DNA from: DATGPD01 sp031423015
GTDB taxonomy: Bacteria > Planctomycetota > UBA1135 > UBA2386
Length of the DNA: 64,000 nucleotides
Reading direction: 5' to 3'
Assembly: GCA_031423015.1 (NCBI GenBank)
Contig: JANPER010000040.1
Coordinates: forward strand, 65,195 to 129,194
Shown here piece after piece: positions 35,494 through 43,704 of the stretch (the stretch's first letter is position 1; every line of letters begins with the position of its first letter). A program made the position numbers and the translations under genes. Under the pieces are notes generated by a model. The model was not told the origin of the DNA. It saw only the letters and a program-made list of their open reading frames with translations, and ran no database searches.

Positions 35494-36692
35494 CAGATGC
35501 GCTCCAGGATCAACGCGATGCCTTGGCCACCGCCGATGCAGGCGCTGGCGCAGCCGTAGCGCTTACCCGTGTCGGTGAGTTCGCGAATCAGCGTCAGCAC
35601 AAGGCGCGAGCCGGTGGCGCCCAGTGGATGCCCCAGCGCGATGGCGCCGCCGTTCACGTTCACCTTCTTGCGGTCGAGGCCGAGTTCCTTCTCACAGCCG
35701 AGATACTGCGCGCTGAACGCCTCGTTGATCTCGAACAGATCGATGTCGCTGAGCTTCAGGTTGGCGCGCTCTACCGCCTGACGGATCGCGGTCACCGGCC
35801 CAATGCCCATGAGCGACGGCTCGACGCCGGTGATGCCCCACGATCGAATCCGCACCTTCGGCTTCAAGCCGAGTTCGCGCGCGCGCTCAGCCGTGCACAC
35901 GGTGAGCGCGGCAGCGCCGTCGACGATGCCCGACGCGTTGCCCGCGGTCACCGTGCCGTCCTTGCCGAACGCGGCCGACAGCTTGCTGAGCGCTTCGAGC
36001 GACGTCTCCGGCTTGATGTGATCGTCGCTGTCGACCACCACTTCCTTGCGGCCCTGCTTGACGGTGATCGGCACGATCTCGGCTTTGAACTTGCCCGCCT
36101 TCACCGCCGCGGCGCCAAGCTGATGCGAGCGCAGCGCGAACTCGTCTTGCGCTTGCCGGCTGATCTCGAACTTCTTGGCCACGTTCTCCGCGGTCTGCGC
36201 CATGAACAGGCCACACAGCGGATCCTGCAGCGCCTCGAACAGCAGGTCCTGCAGCGCCGGGGGCGAACCGAAGCGCACCCCGGAGCGCAGGCCCGGCAAC
36301 ACGTGCGGCGCTTGGCTCATGTTCTCCATGCCGCCCGCGAGGCACAACTTGGCTTCGCCGGCGAGCATCGCGTGACACGCCGAGATGACCGACTGGATGC
36401 CGCTGCCGCACAGCCGATTGATGGTCAGCGCCGGCCGGTCGATCGGCACGCCTGCCTTGAGGCCCACGTGGCGGCCGCCGTAGATCGCGTCGTTGCTGGT
36501 CTGCAGCGCGTTGCCGAAGAACACTTGATCGACCTGATCGGGCTTCACCCCGGTGCGTTCGAGCGCCGCCTTGCTGGCGATCGCGCCCAGCTCGATGGCT
36601 GACAGGTCCTTGAAGAGGCCAAAGCCCGGGGTGCCGACGTATTCCGCCATCGCGGTGCGGGCGCCGCCTAGGATCACGAGTTCGCGCTGCAT
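35493..36692 (-). CDS. atoB: Acetyl-CoA C-acetyltransferase (thiolase)
   Basis: This 399-residue thiolase condenses or cleaves acetoacetyl-CoA. The nucleophile Cys95 is in INRLCGSGIQSV. The His motif is NGGAIALGHPLGATGSR, and the second Cys is in CASACIGGGQG near the C-terminus. IALGHP and NEAFSAQ are also conserved. Length is typical for biosynthetic or degradative type II thiolases. ATG 36692 (MQRELVILGGARTAM) fits the family; the frame extends upstream to 36752 without support. It is first in a two-gene operon with the aconitase-family gene, coupled through TGATG. The pairing suggests acetyl-CoA or branched-acid carbon flow, but the pathway cannot be named. Confidence 0.92.
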   Translation of the reverse strand: MQRELVILGGARTAMAEYVGTPGFGLFKDLSAIELGAIASKAALERTGVKPDQVDQVFFGNALQTSNDAIYGGRHVGLKAGVPIDRPALTINRLCGSGIQSVISACHAMLAGEAKLCLAGGMENMSQAPHVLPGLRSGVRFGSPPALQDLLFEALQDPLCGLFMAQTAENVAKKFEISRQAQDEFALRSHQLGAAAVKAGKFKAEIVPITVKQGRKEVVVDSDDHIKPETSLEALSKLSAAFGKDGTVTAGNASGIVDGAAALTVCTAERARELGLKPKVRIRSWGITGVEPSLMGIGPVTAIRQAVERANLKLSDIDLFEINEAFSAQYLGCEKELGLDRKKVNVNGGAIALGHPLGATGSRLVLTLIRELTDTGKRYGCASACIGGGQGIALILERI

Positions 36693-36784
36693 CTGCGGAG
36701 TGTCGGCCGCGGGCGTGACGCGGGCAAGGAGGAAGGTCGGGGGCGGCCACATCCATCAGGCCGGCCGGCCCGCGGGACACCGCA

Positions 36785-39700
36785 TCAGCGCGTCGGGGTG
36801 GCGAGAAGATCGCGAAGGCCAGGAAGCGCGCGCTCGGCGTCGGTCAGTTCGCCCACGGCGACACGATCCATCGCGCCTCGCACGGCGGCAGCGCCGACGG
36901 CCCACCAACGCACGACCCCGTCGTGCGCCGCCGTGACGATGTGTTCGTCGTCGGCGAACGCGACGTGCTCGACCGGCGCCGGGTGCGGCAGGACCAGGGC
37001 GAGTTCGCCGCTGCGCGACCAGACCCGGGCCGTGCCGTCGTACGACGCAGTCGCCAGCAGCTCGCCGCCCGGCGCGGACGCGGCGGCGAAGACCGAGTGT
37101 TGGTGGCCCACCAGAGTTGCGCTGATCCGCCACGCGGTGAGATCGATGACGTGCACGCGTCCGTCGGTCACGGGCGCCAGCAGTGCCTGCTCGTCGTGCG
37201 TGAGCGAGAGCAGGCTCACGCGCCGCTGGCCCGCCACCCTGATCTCACGTTGCTTGGCACCGGAGGCGTCGGCTTCGATCACCCAGCCGTCGGCGGTACC
37301 CACGAAGAACCGAGAGCCGTCCCGGCGTGCGCAACTCGCGAAGCCATTCCATGCCAAGGACGCGCACTCGCCAGTCGCCGGTCGGCACAGGAACGGCGAC
37401 CCCCTGCCCTCGGTGCTCGCGACGATCCAACCGCCCGCGACGGGCAACGCCATCCACACGTCACTCCTGGCGGGAAGACCAAGGTCGAGTTGCGTCGGCT
37501 CGGCGTCGACGGTGAGATCCCACTGCCACACCGAGCCAGACATGCTGGGGATCAGTACGCGCCGCCCATCGCCGGTGACGCTCGGCCATCCCGATAGTAC
37601 GGCGAGGTCGGCGCGGCGCCGTTGGCGGCCGGCAAGGTCGCAGAGGAGCAGCCTCCCGTCCGTCGACGCGACCAGCACGCCCCCATCGACGGTGCGCAGG
37701 CTGGGTCGCGACAGCCCAGCCACCATGGCGACGTCGGGCCGTGGCTCCAGTCGCCACGTGCGTGCGGTACCGTCCCAACTCGTGGAAATCACTTCGTCGC
37801 TGCCCGGCGCCGGCGAGCAGGTCAGCCAGGTGATCCCGTTCTGGTGACCGGTGGCTGACCAGCGGCGGACACCTTCCAAATCCCACAGGTCGATCCTGCC
37901 CGCCCAACTTCCGGTGACGATGCCGCGCCCGTCTGCAGTGAACGCCGCGCAGACAGCCTGGCCCATCTCGGGTCGGAAGACGTGGCTCACCTCGCCGTCG
38001 TGACCGCGCACCACCAGCACGGCTCCATCCCGATACGACGCGAGCAGCGTGTCCCCCCGCGGGGCGAACTGCAACGTGACGAGCCGCGTCGTCTGGCTGG
38101 CGGCCGCGTGCGCGATGCGCCGGACGAGGTGGCCATGCAGGTCCCAGACGTGGACGACGCCGGACGGATCGCCGGTGGCGATGCGCTCCGTGCCGATCGC
38201 CAGCCAAACGACGGGCGCGTCACCGTCGGACAGCGGCACGTACGAGCGATCGGGGCGCCAGATACCACCGGCGCACACCGCGCTGCCGTCAGCTAGAAAC
38301 CCGCCGCAGCGCCAGGCTGGGCCGCGCGGCGGCGGCGGCGACAAACGCTCGGGCTGCTCCGCGTCCGACCACAGGCTGGCCGCGCCGTCGGCGTGCACCA
38401 CCAGGAGCCGTGGCGGGTCTCTGCTGCCGTAGGACACGCCGACGGCATCCGTTGTCGGCAGGGCGCGGCGCTCGACGATCGCGTCGCCGACGACCTCGTA
38501 CACGCGCACCCGCCCCTGTGCGTCGACCGCGGCCAGGGCCGCACCGACTGGCGCGAACGCCACCAGCGACGGCCGGCCGCGCGCGATCGCAATGGGCTGG
38601 CCCACGACGCTGCCGTCGCGCCGGTGGACTGTCGCCTGCTGGTCTTCACCGGCAATCACGACGTGGCTGCCGTCCGGTGAGCAGACCGACCACGAGAGCT
38701 GCACGTCGCCGCGGCGCAGCGTCGTCGCACGGCGCAGGTCGAACATCACTTCCTGCACGTAGGCGAGAACCCGCGCGTCCGGCCCGCAGCGCCAGGCCTC
38801 CCGGGCGAGCTTGAACGCGAGTTCGGGGTTCCTCGCGTGAACGTCCTGGGCCGCGGCGAGGAGCGCGCGTGCGCGCAAGCGCGCCTCGGCGCGCACGCTG
38901 CGCTGCAACAGCAACAGCGCCACGGCCAGCGCGACGCACACCGTCGCCAGCACCGCTGTCGCGGCCGGATTCCGCTGGCACCAGCGCACGCCGCGGAGCC
39001 ACGGTCCGAGTGGCCTCGTCCGCACCGGCTCACACGACCGGATGCGCCGCAGCTCCTCGGCGAACTCCAGCGCGGTTTGGAACCGCCGGCGCGGGTCCTT
39101 CTCCAGTGCCTTGTCGAGCACCGCCCGCAGGTCGGGCCCCACCGCGCGGTTGAACTGCCGCGGGTCCGGCACCGGTTCGTGCAGGATGCTCCGGTACAGG
39201 GAGTCCCGCTGCCCGGCCGCGAACGGCGGCCGCAGGGTCAGGCACTCGTACAGCGTCGCGCCCAGGCCGTACACATCGGTGCGCCGGTCCGTCGCACCCG
39301 CGGCCACCTGTTCTGGGGCCATGTACACCGGCGTTCCCAGCGGCTCGCCGCTCTGGGTGAGTGTGGCGCGCCCGGCGTCGTCGGCCCGCGCGAGACCGAA
39401 GTCCGCCAGCACCGGCTCGTGGCCGCGCTCGAGCAACACGTTGGCCGGCTTCACGTCGCGATGCACGATGCCGGCCTCGTGCGCGGCGTGCAGTGCCCGC
39501 GCCAGCTTCTCGGCCAAGGTGAGCAGGTCGATCATCTCCGGCGCGGTCGACCGGCTCCGAGGCGTACTGGTCGGGCGCTCTCGCCGGCGCTGCGCGAGCC
39601 ACTCGGCCAGGCTCTCGCCGTCGATCAGACGCATCGCCAGGTAGAGCGTGCCCTCCGACTCACCGGCCTCGTACACCGTGCAGATGTTGGGGTGATCGAG

Positions 39701-40075
39701 GCGCGACAGGGCCTGCACTTCGTGCCGGAAGCGGGCCCGCGCCCGCTCGTCGAGGTTCGCCCCCGGTCGCAGCAGCTTGATCGCGACGCGGCGTCCTAGA
39801 CTGGACTGCTCCGCCAGCCAGACGACGCCCATGCCACCGTGCCCCAGCCGCCGCAACAGCAGGAAGTCGCCGAGCCGGCGCGGTGGCGACGCGGTAGACC
39901 CGGTCAGGCCAGCGGCGCCGAGTTGGCGGAGCACGCCGCGCACGTCCGACGCCAGATCGGGGGCGCTGGCGCAGATCCGGTCGATCGCGGCCTCGCCCTC
40001 TTCGACCAGAGCGTCGAGGCACCGAATCGCCAGGTCTTCGATGCGGGTCTCGCGCAGGTCATCGTCGTCCGTCAC
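36785..40075 (-). CDS. Membrane Ser/Thr protein kinase with C-terminal WD40 propeller
   Basis: This is a 1096-residue Hanks-type kinase. A helical N-terminus precedes the kinase domain at about 65-350, with the Gly-loop LGHGGMGVVWLAEQ, lysine VAIKLL, catalytic HRDVKPANVLL and DFGLARADD. One membrane helix (AVLATVCVALAVALLLL) separates it from a long WD40-like region of roughly 650 residues, with repeats such as VHVWDLHGHLVRRIAH and RVWSRSGELALVLPH. The kinase is predicted to face the cytoplasm and the propeller the opposite side. It is divergent from an ECF sigma factor gene with only 26 bp between starts, so it probably senses and signals to that sigma factor. Confidence 0.92.
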   Translation of the reverse strand: MTDDDDLRETRIEDLAIRCLDALVEEGEAAIDRICASAPDLASDVRGVLRQLGAAGLTGSTASPPRRLGDFLLLRRLGHGGMGVVWLAEQSSLGRRVAIKLLRPGANLDERARARFRHEVQALSRLDHPNICTVYEAGESEGTLYLAMRLIDGESLAEWLAQRRRERPTSTPRSRSTAPEMIDLLTLAEKLARALHAAHEAGIVHRDVKPANVLLERGHEPVLADFGLARADDAGRATLTQSGEPLGTPVYMAPEQVAAGATDRRTDVYGLGATLYECLTLRPPFAAGQRDSLYRSILHEPVPDPRQFNRAVGPDLRAVLDKALEKDPRRRFQTALEFAEELRRIRSCEPVRTRPLGPWLRGVRWCQRNPAATAVLATVCVALAVALLLLQRSVRAEARLRARALLAAAQDVHARNPELAFKLAREAWRCGPDARVLAYVQEVMFDLRRATTLRRGDVQLSWSVCSPDGSHVVIAGEDQQATVHRRDGSVVGQPIAIARGRPSLVAFAPVGAALAAVDAQGRVRVYEVVGDAIVERRALPTTDAVGVSYGSRDPPRLLVVHADGAASLWSDAEQPERLSPPPPRGPAWRCGGFLADGSAVCAGGIWRPDRSYVPLSDGDAPVVWLAIGTERIATGDPSGVVHVWDLHGHLVRRIAHAAASQTTRLVTLQFAPRGDTLLASYRDGAVLVVRGHDGEVSHVFRPEMGQAVCAAFTADGRGIVTGSWAGRIDLWDLEGVRRWSATGHQNGITWLTCSPAPGSDEVISTSWDGTARTWRLEPRPDVAMVAGLSRPSLRTVDGGVLVASTDGRLLLCDLAGRQRRRADLAVLSGWPSVTGDGRRVLIPSMSGSVWQWDLTVDAEPTQLDLGLPARSDVWMALPVAGGWIVASTEGRGSPFLCRPATGECASLAWNGFASCARRDGSRFFVGTADGWVIEADASGAKQREIRVAGQRRVSLLSLTHDEQALLAPVTDGRVHVIDLTAWRISATLVGHQHSVFAAASAPGGELLATASYDGTARVWSRSGELALVLPHPAPVEHVAFADDEHIVTAAHDGVVRWWAVGAAAVRGAMDRVAVGELTDAERALPGLRDLLATPTR

Positions 40076-40101
40076 GCTGTCGCTCCGCGGGTCGTAACAT
40101 C

Positions 40102-40725
40102 GTGGCGCCCGTGTCCTCCGAAGACCAGCACCGCGAACTCGTGCAGCAGGCAGCGCAAGGCGCCAGCCCCGCTCTGCAGACCCTGCTCCAGCAGCACCTG
40201 CCCGCCCTCCTCGCCTACATCCGCCTCAACTCCGATGCCTTGATCCGGCAGCACGAGTCGTGCGCCGACGTGGCACAGTCCGTGTGCCGCGAAGCGCTGG
40301 CGGATCTCGCCGGCTTCGAGTACCGGGGCGAAGGCGCGTTCTGCAACTGGCTCTGCAAACGGGCGCTGGCGAAGCTCGCCAACCGCCGCCGGCACTATCT
40401 GGCGCTCAAGCGTGACGTCGGCCGCGAGCGCCCACTCGCCGCCGCGGACTCGCAGGCCGGGATCGCCGCCCTCTACGCCTCGCTCGCTTCGCCGAGCGAA
40501 GCCGCGATCGCCAGCGAGACCGTCGCGCGCATGGAGCGCGCTTTCGATCGACTGACCGACGATCAGCGGCAGGTGATCACTCTGGCACGTGTGGTCGGGC
40601 TGGGCCATGACGAGGTCGCCGCGGAGATGGGGCGGAGCGAAGGCGCAGTGCGCACGCTGCTGCACCGAGCCCTGGCGAAGCTGGGGCGACTCATGGACCT
40701 GGAGGCGCAGCAGTCGCAAGGTTGA
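40102..40725 (+). CDS. ECF-type RNA polymerase sigma factor
   Basis: This 207-residue sigma-70-family protein has regions 2 and 4 only. Region 2 is around residues 50-100, with CADVAQSVCREALADLAGFE and FCNWLCKRALAKLANRRR. Region 4 carries the helix-turn-helix LGHDEVAAEMGRSEGAVRTL followed by LHRALAKL. The layout matches planctomycete-type ECF factors. GTG 40102 is the first start; GTG 40111 is an alternative. It is divergent from the WD40-kinase gene, which probably controls it by phosphorylation, as known for some ECF-kinase pairs. TAACAT at 40095-40100 lies in the shared 26-bp gap. Confidence 0.9.
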   Translation: MAPVSSEDQHRELVQQAAQGASPALQTLLQQHLPALLAYIRLNSDALIRQHESCADVAQSVCREALADLAGFEYRGEGAFCNWLCKRALAKLANRRRHYLALKRDVGRERPLAAADSQAGIAALYASLASPSEAAIASETVARMERAFDRLTDDQRQVITLARVVGLGHDEVAAEMGRSEGAVRTLLHRALAKLGRLMDLEAQQSQG

Positions 40726-40740
40726 GCGCGTGCTCCGTTG

Positions 40741-42084
40741 CTACAGCGTCGTGATCCGCAGGCCCGGAGACGCGGCCAGCGGCGACGCGAGATGGAAGGT
40801 CTGCACGTAGACGGTGAGGCCGCGGGGGAAGCTGGCCGGGATCGGCAGCGCGATCGTGCCCGCGCTCATCGTCCCGTTGATCGCACCTTGGGGACTCACC
40901 AGGAGATCGATCCCGAGGCCGATGACGTTGCGCACCTGCGCGGGGGCACATCCCAAGAGCCAGGCTCCCGCCAGCGGTGGATCCACGGCCACATGGAAAG
41001 CGCCGTTGCCGGCGAGCGGCAGTCCGCCGGGGTTCGGCGCGAGCCGCCAGAGCGGGCCACCGCCGCTGGGAGCGTCGTAGGCGACCGGGTCGGGCGCGAC
41101 GTCGACGCCGGTGGGGATGCCCCACCCCCCCGCCGGAGGACCGGCGAGAAGAGTCGCGAGGCCGTTGCCATCACCCCAGGAGACGCGGCCGGAGAGTGCG
41201 CTCCCATCCACGAACGCGAAGCCGCCGGTGACGGTCTCCGGCGCGAACCCGTTCAACAACGCCGATGTGATCCGCGTACGACGCAAGACGGTGCCCGCGG
41301 GAGTCAGCACGGCCAGATCGCCCGAAGCAGCCGTGCCGATGGCAACGAGGAGCATGCCGGCCGCGTCGATGTCGATCGCGGAGACCAGACCCGCGAGCGT
41401 CGCCAGCGGAATGGCCAGGCCGCCACCCGGATAGGGGACAGCGAACAGGGTCGTGGTGGAGTTCGGGAAGGTCAACGCCACGTAGGCCCACACGACGCCG
41501 TCCGTGGCCGCGGCCTGAACGAGTCCACCCGGGGGGAGGCCGAGCACGGGAATCGGCGTGACGGAGGCCGCGGCCCAGTCCACGATCGCCAGCACCTGTC
41601 CGGCCAACGCTGGTGGCGATGCGATGCCGTCGATGCAGACCAGGACCTGCGTCGGCGAGACGATCTGGATCTCCGACAGCATTCCCAGATTGAAGACGCC
41701 GCCTGCCGTGCCGATGGTCATCGACGCGCTTCGCGTATGGTCGTAGGCGTTGCCGGCGAGAGCAACGACGTGCAGCTCGACCGATCCTGGCGCTGCGCTC
41801 ATCGTGCCCACCAGCAGGCGTCCGTCGCTCAACCGCACCACACAGTTGGCGCCGGCCTGCCCGCTCGCGCCGGCGCCCGTCAACGCATTCGGCAGACCCG
41901 TCACCGGAACCGATTGGCCGGGGCGGCGCGGATGGTGCAGCCAAAGACCACCCAGACCCGGCGCGCTCGCGAACCTGCCGTGGCTGGTCACGAAGTGTCC
42001 GTCGGGTACCTGGGCGGCAACCGGGGCCATGCAGGCGAGTGCGAGTAGGGCGAGTGGTGCGAACGGCAGGCGAGGTCGGGTCAT
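40741..42084 (-). CDS. Secreted beta-propeller-like protein
   Basis: This 447-residue protein has a clear signal peptide (PFAPLALLALACMAPVAAQ) and an AGGA ribosome site 8-9 nt before ATG 42084. The body consists of repeated beta-strand units with Asp-Gly turns (VVRLSDGRLLVGTM, AIDIDAAGMLLVAIG, IPTGVDVAPDPVAYD), resembling NHL/SMP-30-like propellers, though no family motif is exact. The last 100 residues, from LLGCAPAQVRNVIG to SPGLRITTL, belong to the C-terminal module shared by the exported proteins here. It converges on the sigma factor gene, 15 bp apart. The function is unknown. Confidence 0.75.
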   Translation of the reverse strand: MTRPRLPFAPLALLALACMAPVAAQVPDGHFVTSHGRFASAPGLGGLWLHHPRRPGQSVPVTGLPNALTGAGASGQAGANCVVRLSDGRLLVGTMSAAPGSVELHVVALAGNAYDHTRSASMTIGTAGGVFNLGMLSEIQIVSPTQVLVCIDGIASPPALAGQVLAIVDWAAASVTPIPVLGLPPGGLVQAAATDGVVWAYVALTFPNSTTTLFAVPYPGGGLAIPLATLAGLVSAIDIDAAGMLLVAIGTAASGDLAVLTPAGTVLRRTRITSALLNGFAPETVTGGFAFVDGSALSGRVSWGDGNGLATLLAGPPAGGWGIPTGVDVAPDPVAYDAPSGGGPLWRLAPNPGGLPLAGNGAFHVAVDPPLAGAWLLGCAPAQVRNVIGLGIDLLVSPQGAINGTMSAGTIALPIPASFPRGLTVYVQTFHLASPLAASPGLRITTL

Positions 42085-42261
42085 GGACGATCCTGTGCAG
42101 GGTGCCGGAGGGAAAGGCCGTTGGCCATGATTCTGGCCACCGGGTGCTCTGACGCACCGAGGATCACCAGGAAGGTCGCCGCCGTTATGTGCTCGGTCGT
42201 CTTTTTCTCTCGACCTGGATCGCGCCCCCGAGGTTCCAGCCCTGGGTTGCCGTCCGCGGCA
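42085..42261. other. Short gap, no gene seen
   Basis: This is the upstream region of the propeller-like gene and the downstream region of the sorbosone-dehydrogenase-like gene. No coding frame or convincing hairpin with a T-tract was found. Confidence 0.4.
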
Positions 42262-43704
42262 TCAGTCGCCAGGCCGCAAGCGATTCAGGGTGTACCACGC
42301 AACCCGGTTGGTCACGCCCAACGCCGCGCTGAGCGACAGCCGATACACCTTGGGCCACACCAAGCTCGGCACGACGAGGTCGACGCTCGAACCATCGGCC
42401 GCGGGCCGCGTGGCGATCGCGTCGACCTCGGTCACCGACTGTGGCGGCGACCCGTACTGCGCGCGGTACAGATAGTCCCAGTGGGTGACTTTGAAGTTGC
42501 CGGCGTCCGCGAGCATCTTGACGTCGACCGGCTGGGTGAACGTGAGCTTGAACCCGTCGCGCAGGAGCGACACGGCGTGGATCTCGCGCGGCGCCGTCTT
42601 GCCATCCCACACGATCCGCTGCAACCCGTACGGCATCGACCCCGCCGAGCCCCAACCGCGCGCCGTCTGGCCAACCCACAGGCTGCCATCGCCGGCAAAC
42701 TGCGCGCGCACCACGCCCGACTGCAACGGCGCGACGAAGTCGAAGCAACAGCCTTGGTACTCGCCGTCGATCTTCTCCAAACAGGCGCGGAACACGTTCG
42801 ACTTGGTCTGATCGCCGATGAAGACCTGGCCGGCGAACGGACCGAACTTGCCGCCGGTCGTGTCGAACACCGGCTCCCCCGGCGAGTTGGCCAAGTCACC
42901 GTACGGAATGTGCACCGTCGGCAGGCGGCGCAGCGGGGCGAACTCCTCGAGCGTGATGCTGGCCGGGTCGCGACCCGCAAACTCGGGGTGATCGATGAGC
43001 GACGACGGGTGACCATAGAACCCGCCGCGCACCACGTGCTGCAGGGTCGACGTGCCGATCCAGTCGCCCTGGTTGTCGGTGTAGAACACTTCGCCAGCCG
43101 CGTTCATGCCAATGCCGGCCGGCGAACGCAGCCCCGACGCCCATGGCTCGAAGCTGCCGTCGGGCGCGACGCGAAACAGCCAACCGCGCCACGGCACCGG
43201 CCGCGACATCGTGGCGTCGCCGCCGACGCGACCAACCCGCGAACGCTCGTCGATCGCATGTGCGAGGTTGAGCGTGCCGAAGAAGCCGCCATCGGCAGCG
43301 CGCACCAAACCGTACGCGTACTCGTGGTAGTTGCCGCTCATGCCCCACGCCGCGCACACCGTTTCGCTGTGCTCGGCGCGACCGTCGCCGTCACGGTCCG
43401 TGAGCTTGGTCAGTTCCGGGCGCTGGATCACGAACACGGCGTCGGTGTCGGGGTCGGCCCACAGGCCGAGCGGCTCGTGCAAACCAGCGGCGAACAGCGT
43501 CCACGCCTCGCCGCGCCGCCGCCACACCTCGCCGACCCGCGTGCAGATCAAGAGCGAGCCATCGCGGGCAAACGCCATTCCGCCCACTTCGAGCACGATG
43601 CCAGTGGGCACGGTGATGGTCTCGACGCGGTAGCCGGCCGGGATCACAAGAGGCTGCTGCGCCGGAGCGAGCATCGCCAGCAACAGCGTGGCGACCGCCC
43701 TCAT
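42262..43704 (-). CDS. Sorbosone/glucose-dehydrogenase-like secreted beta-propeller
   Basis: This 480-residue exported protein has a short signal peptide (MRAVATLLLAMLAPAQQ). The propeller blades match the PVC membrane-bound dehydrogenase and sorbosone dehydrogenase type: VGGMAFARDGSLLICTRVGE, RDGDGRAE, GIGMNAAGEVFYTDNQGDW and HPEFAGRD. A possible quinone or Ca site cannot be read with certainty. There is no CxxCH haem motif. ATG 43704 overlaps the stop of the cupredoxin-PA14 gene (ATGA), so the two are translationally coupled and probably work together, the copper protein being a likely electron acceptor. No such protein is proven to be a dehydrogenase, so the activity is inferred. Confidence 0.8.
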   Translation of the reverse strand: MRAVATLLLAMLAPAQQPLVIPAGYRVETITVPTGIVLEVGGMAFARDGSLLICTRVGEVWRRRGEAWTLFAAGLHEPLGLWADPDTDAVFVIQRPELTKLTDRDGDGRAEHSETVCAAWGMSGNYHEYAYGLVRAADGGFFGTLNLAHAIDERSRVGRVGGDATMSRPVPWRGWLFRVAPDGSFEPWASGLRSPAGIGMNAAGEVFYTDNQGDWIGTSTLQHVVRGGFYGHPSSLIDHPEFAGRDPASITLEEFAPLRRLPTVHIPYGDLANSPGEPVFDTTGGKFGPFAGQVFIGDQTKSNVFRACLEKIDGEYQGCCFDFVAPLQSGVVRAQFAGDGSLWVGQTARGWGSAGSMPYGLQRIVWDGKTAPREIHAVSLLRDGFKLTFTQPVDVKMLADAGNFKVTHWDYLYRAQYGSPPQSVTEVDAIATRPAADGSSVDLVVPSLVWPKVYRLSLSAALGVTNRVAWYTLNRLRPGD

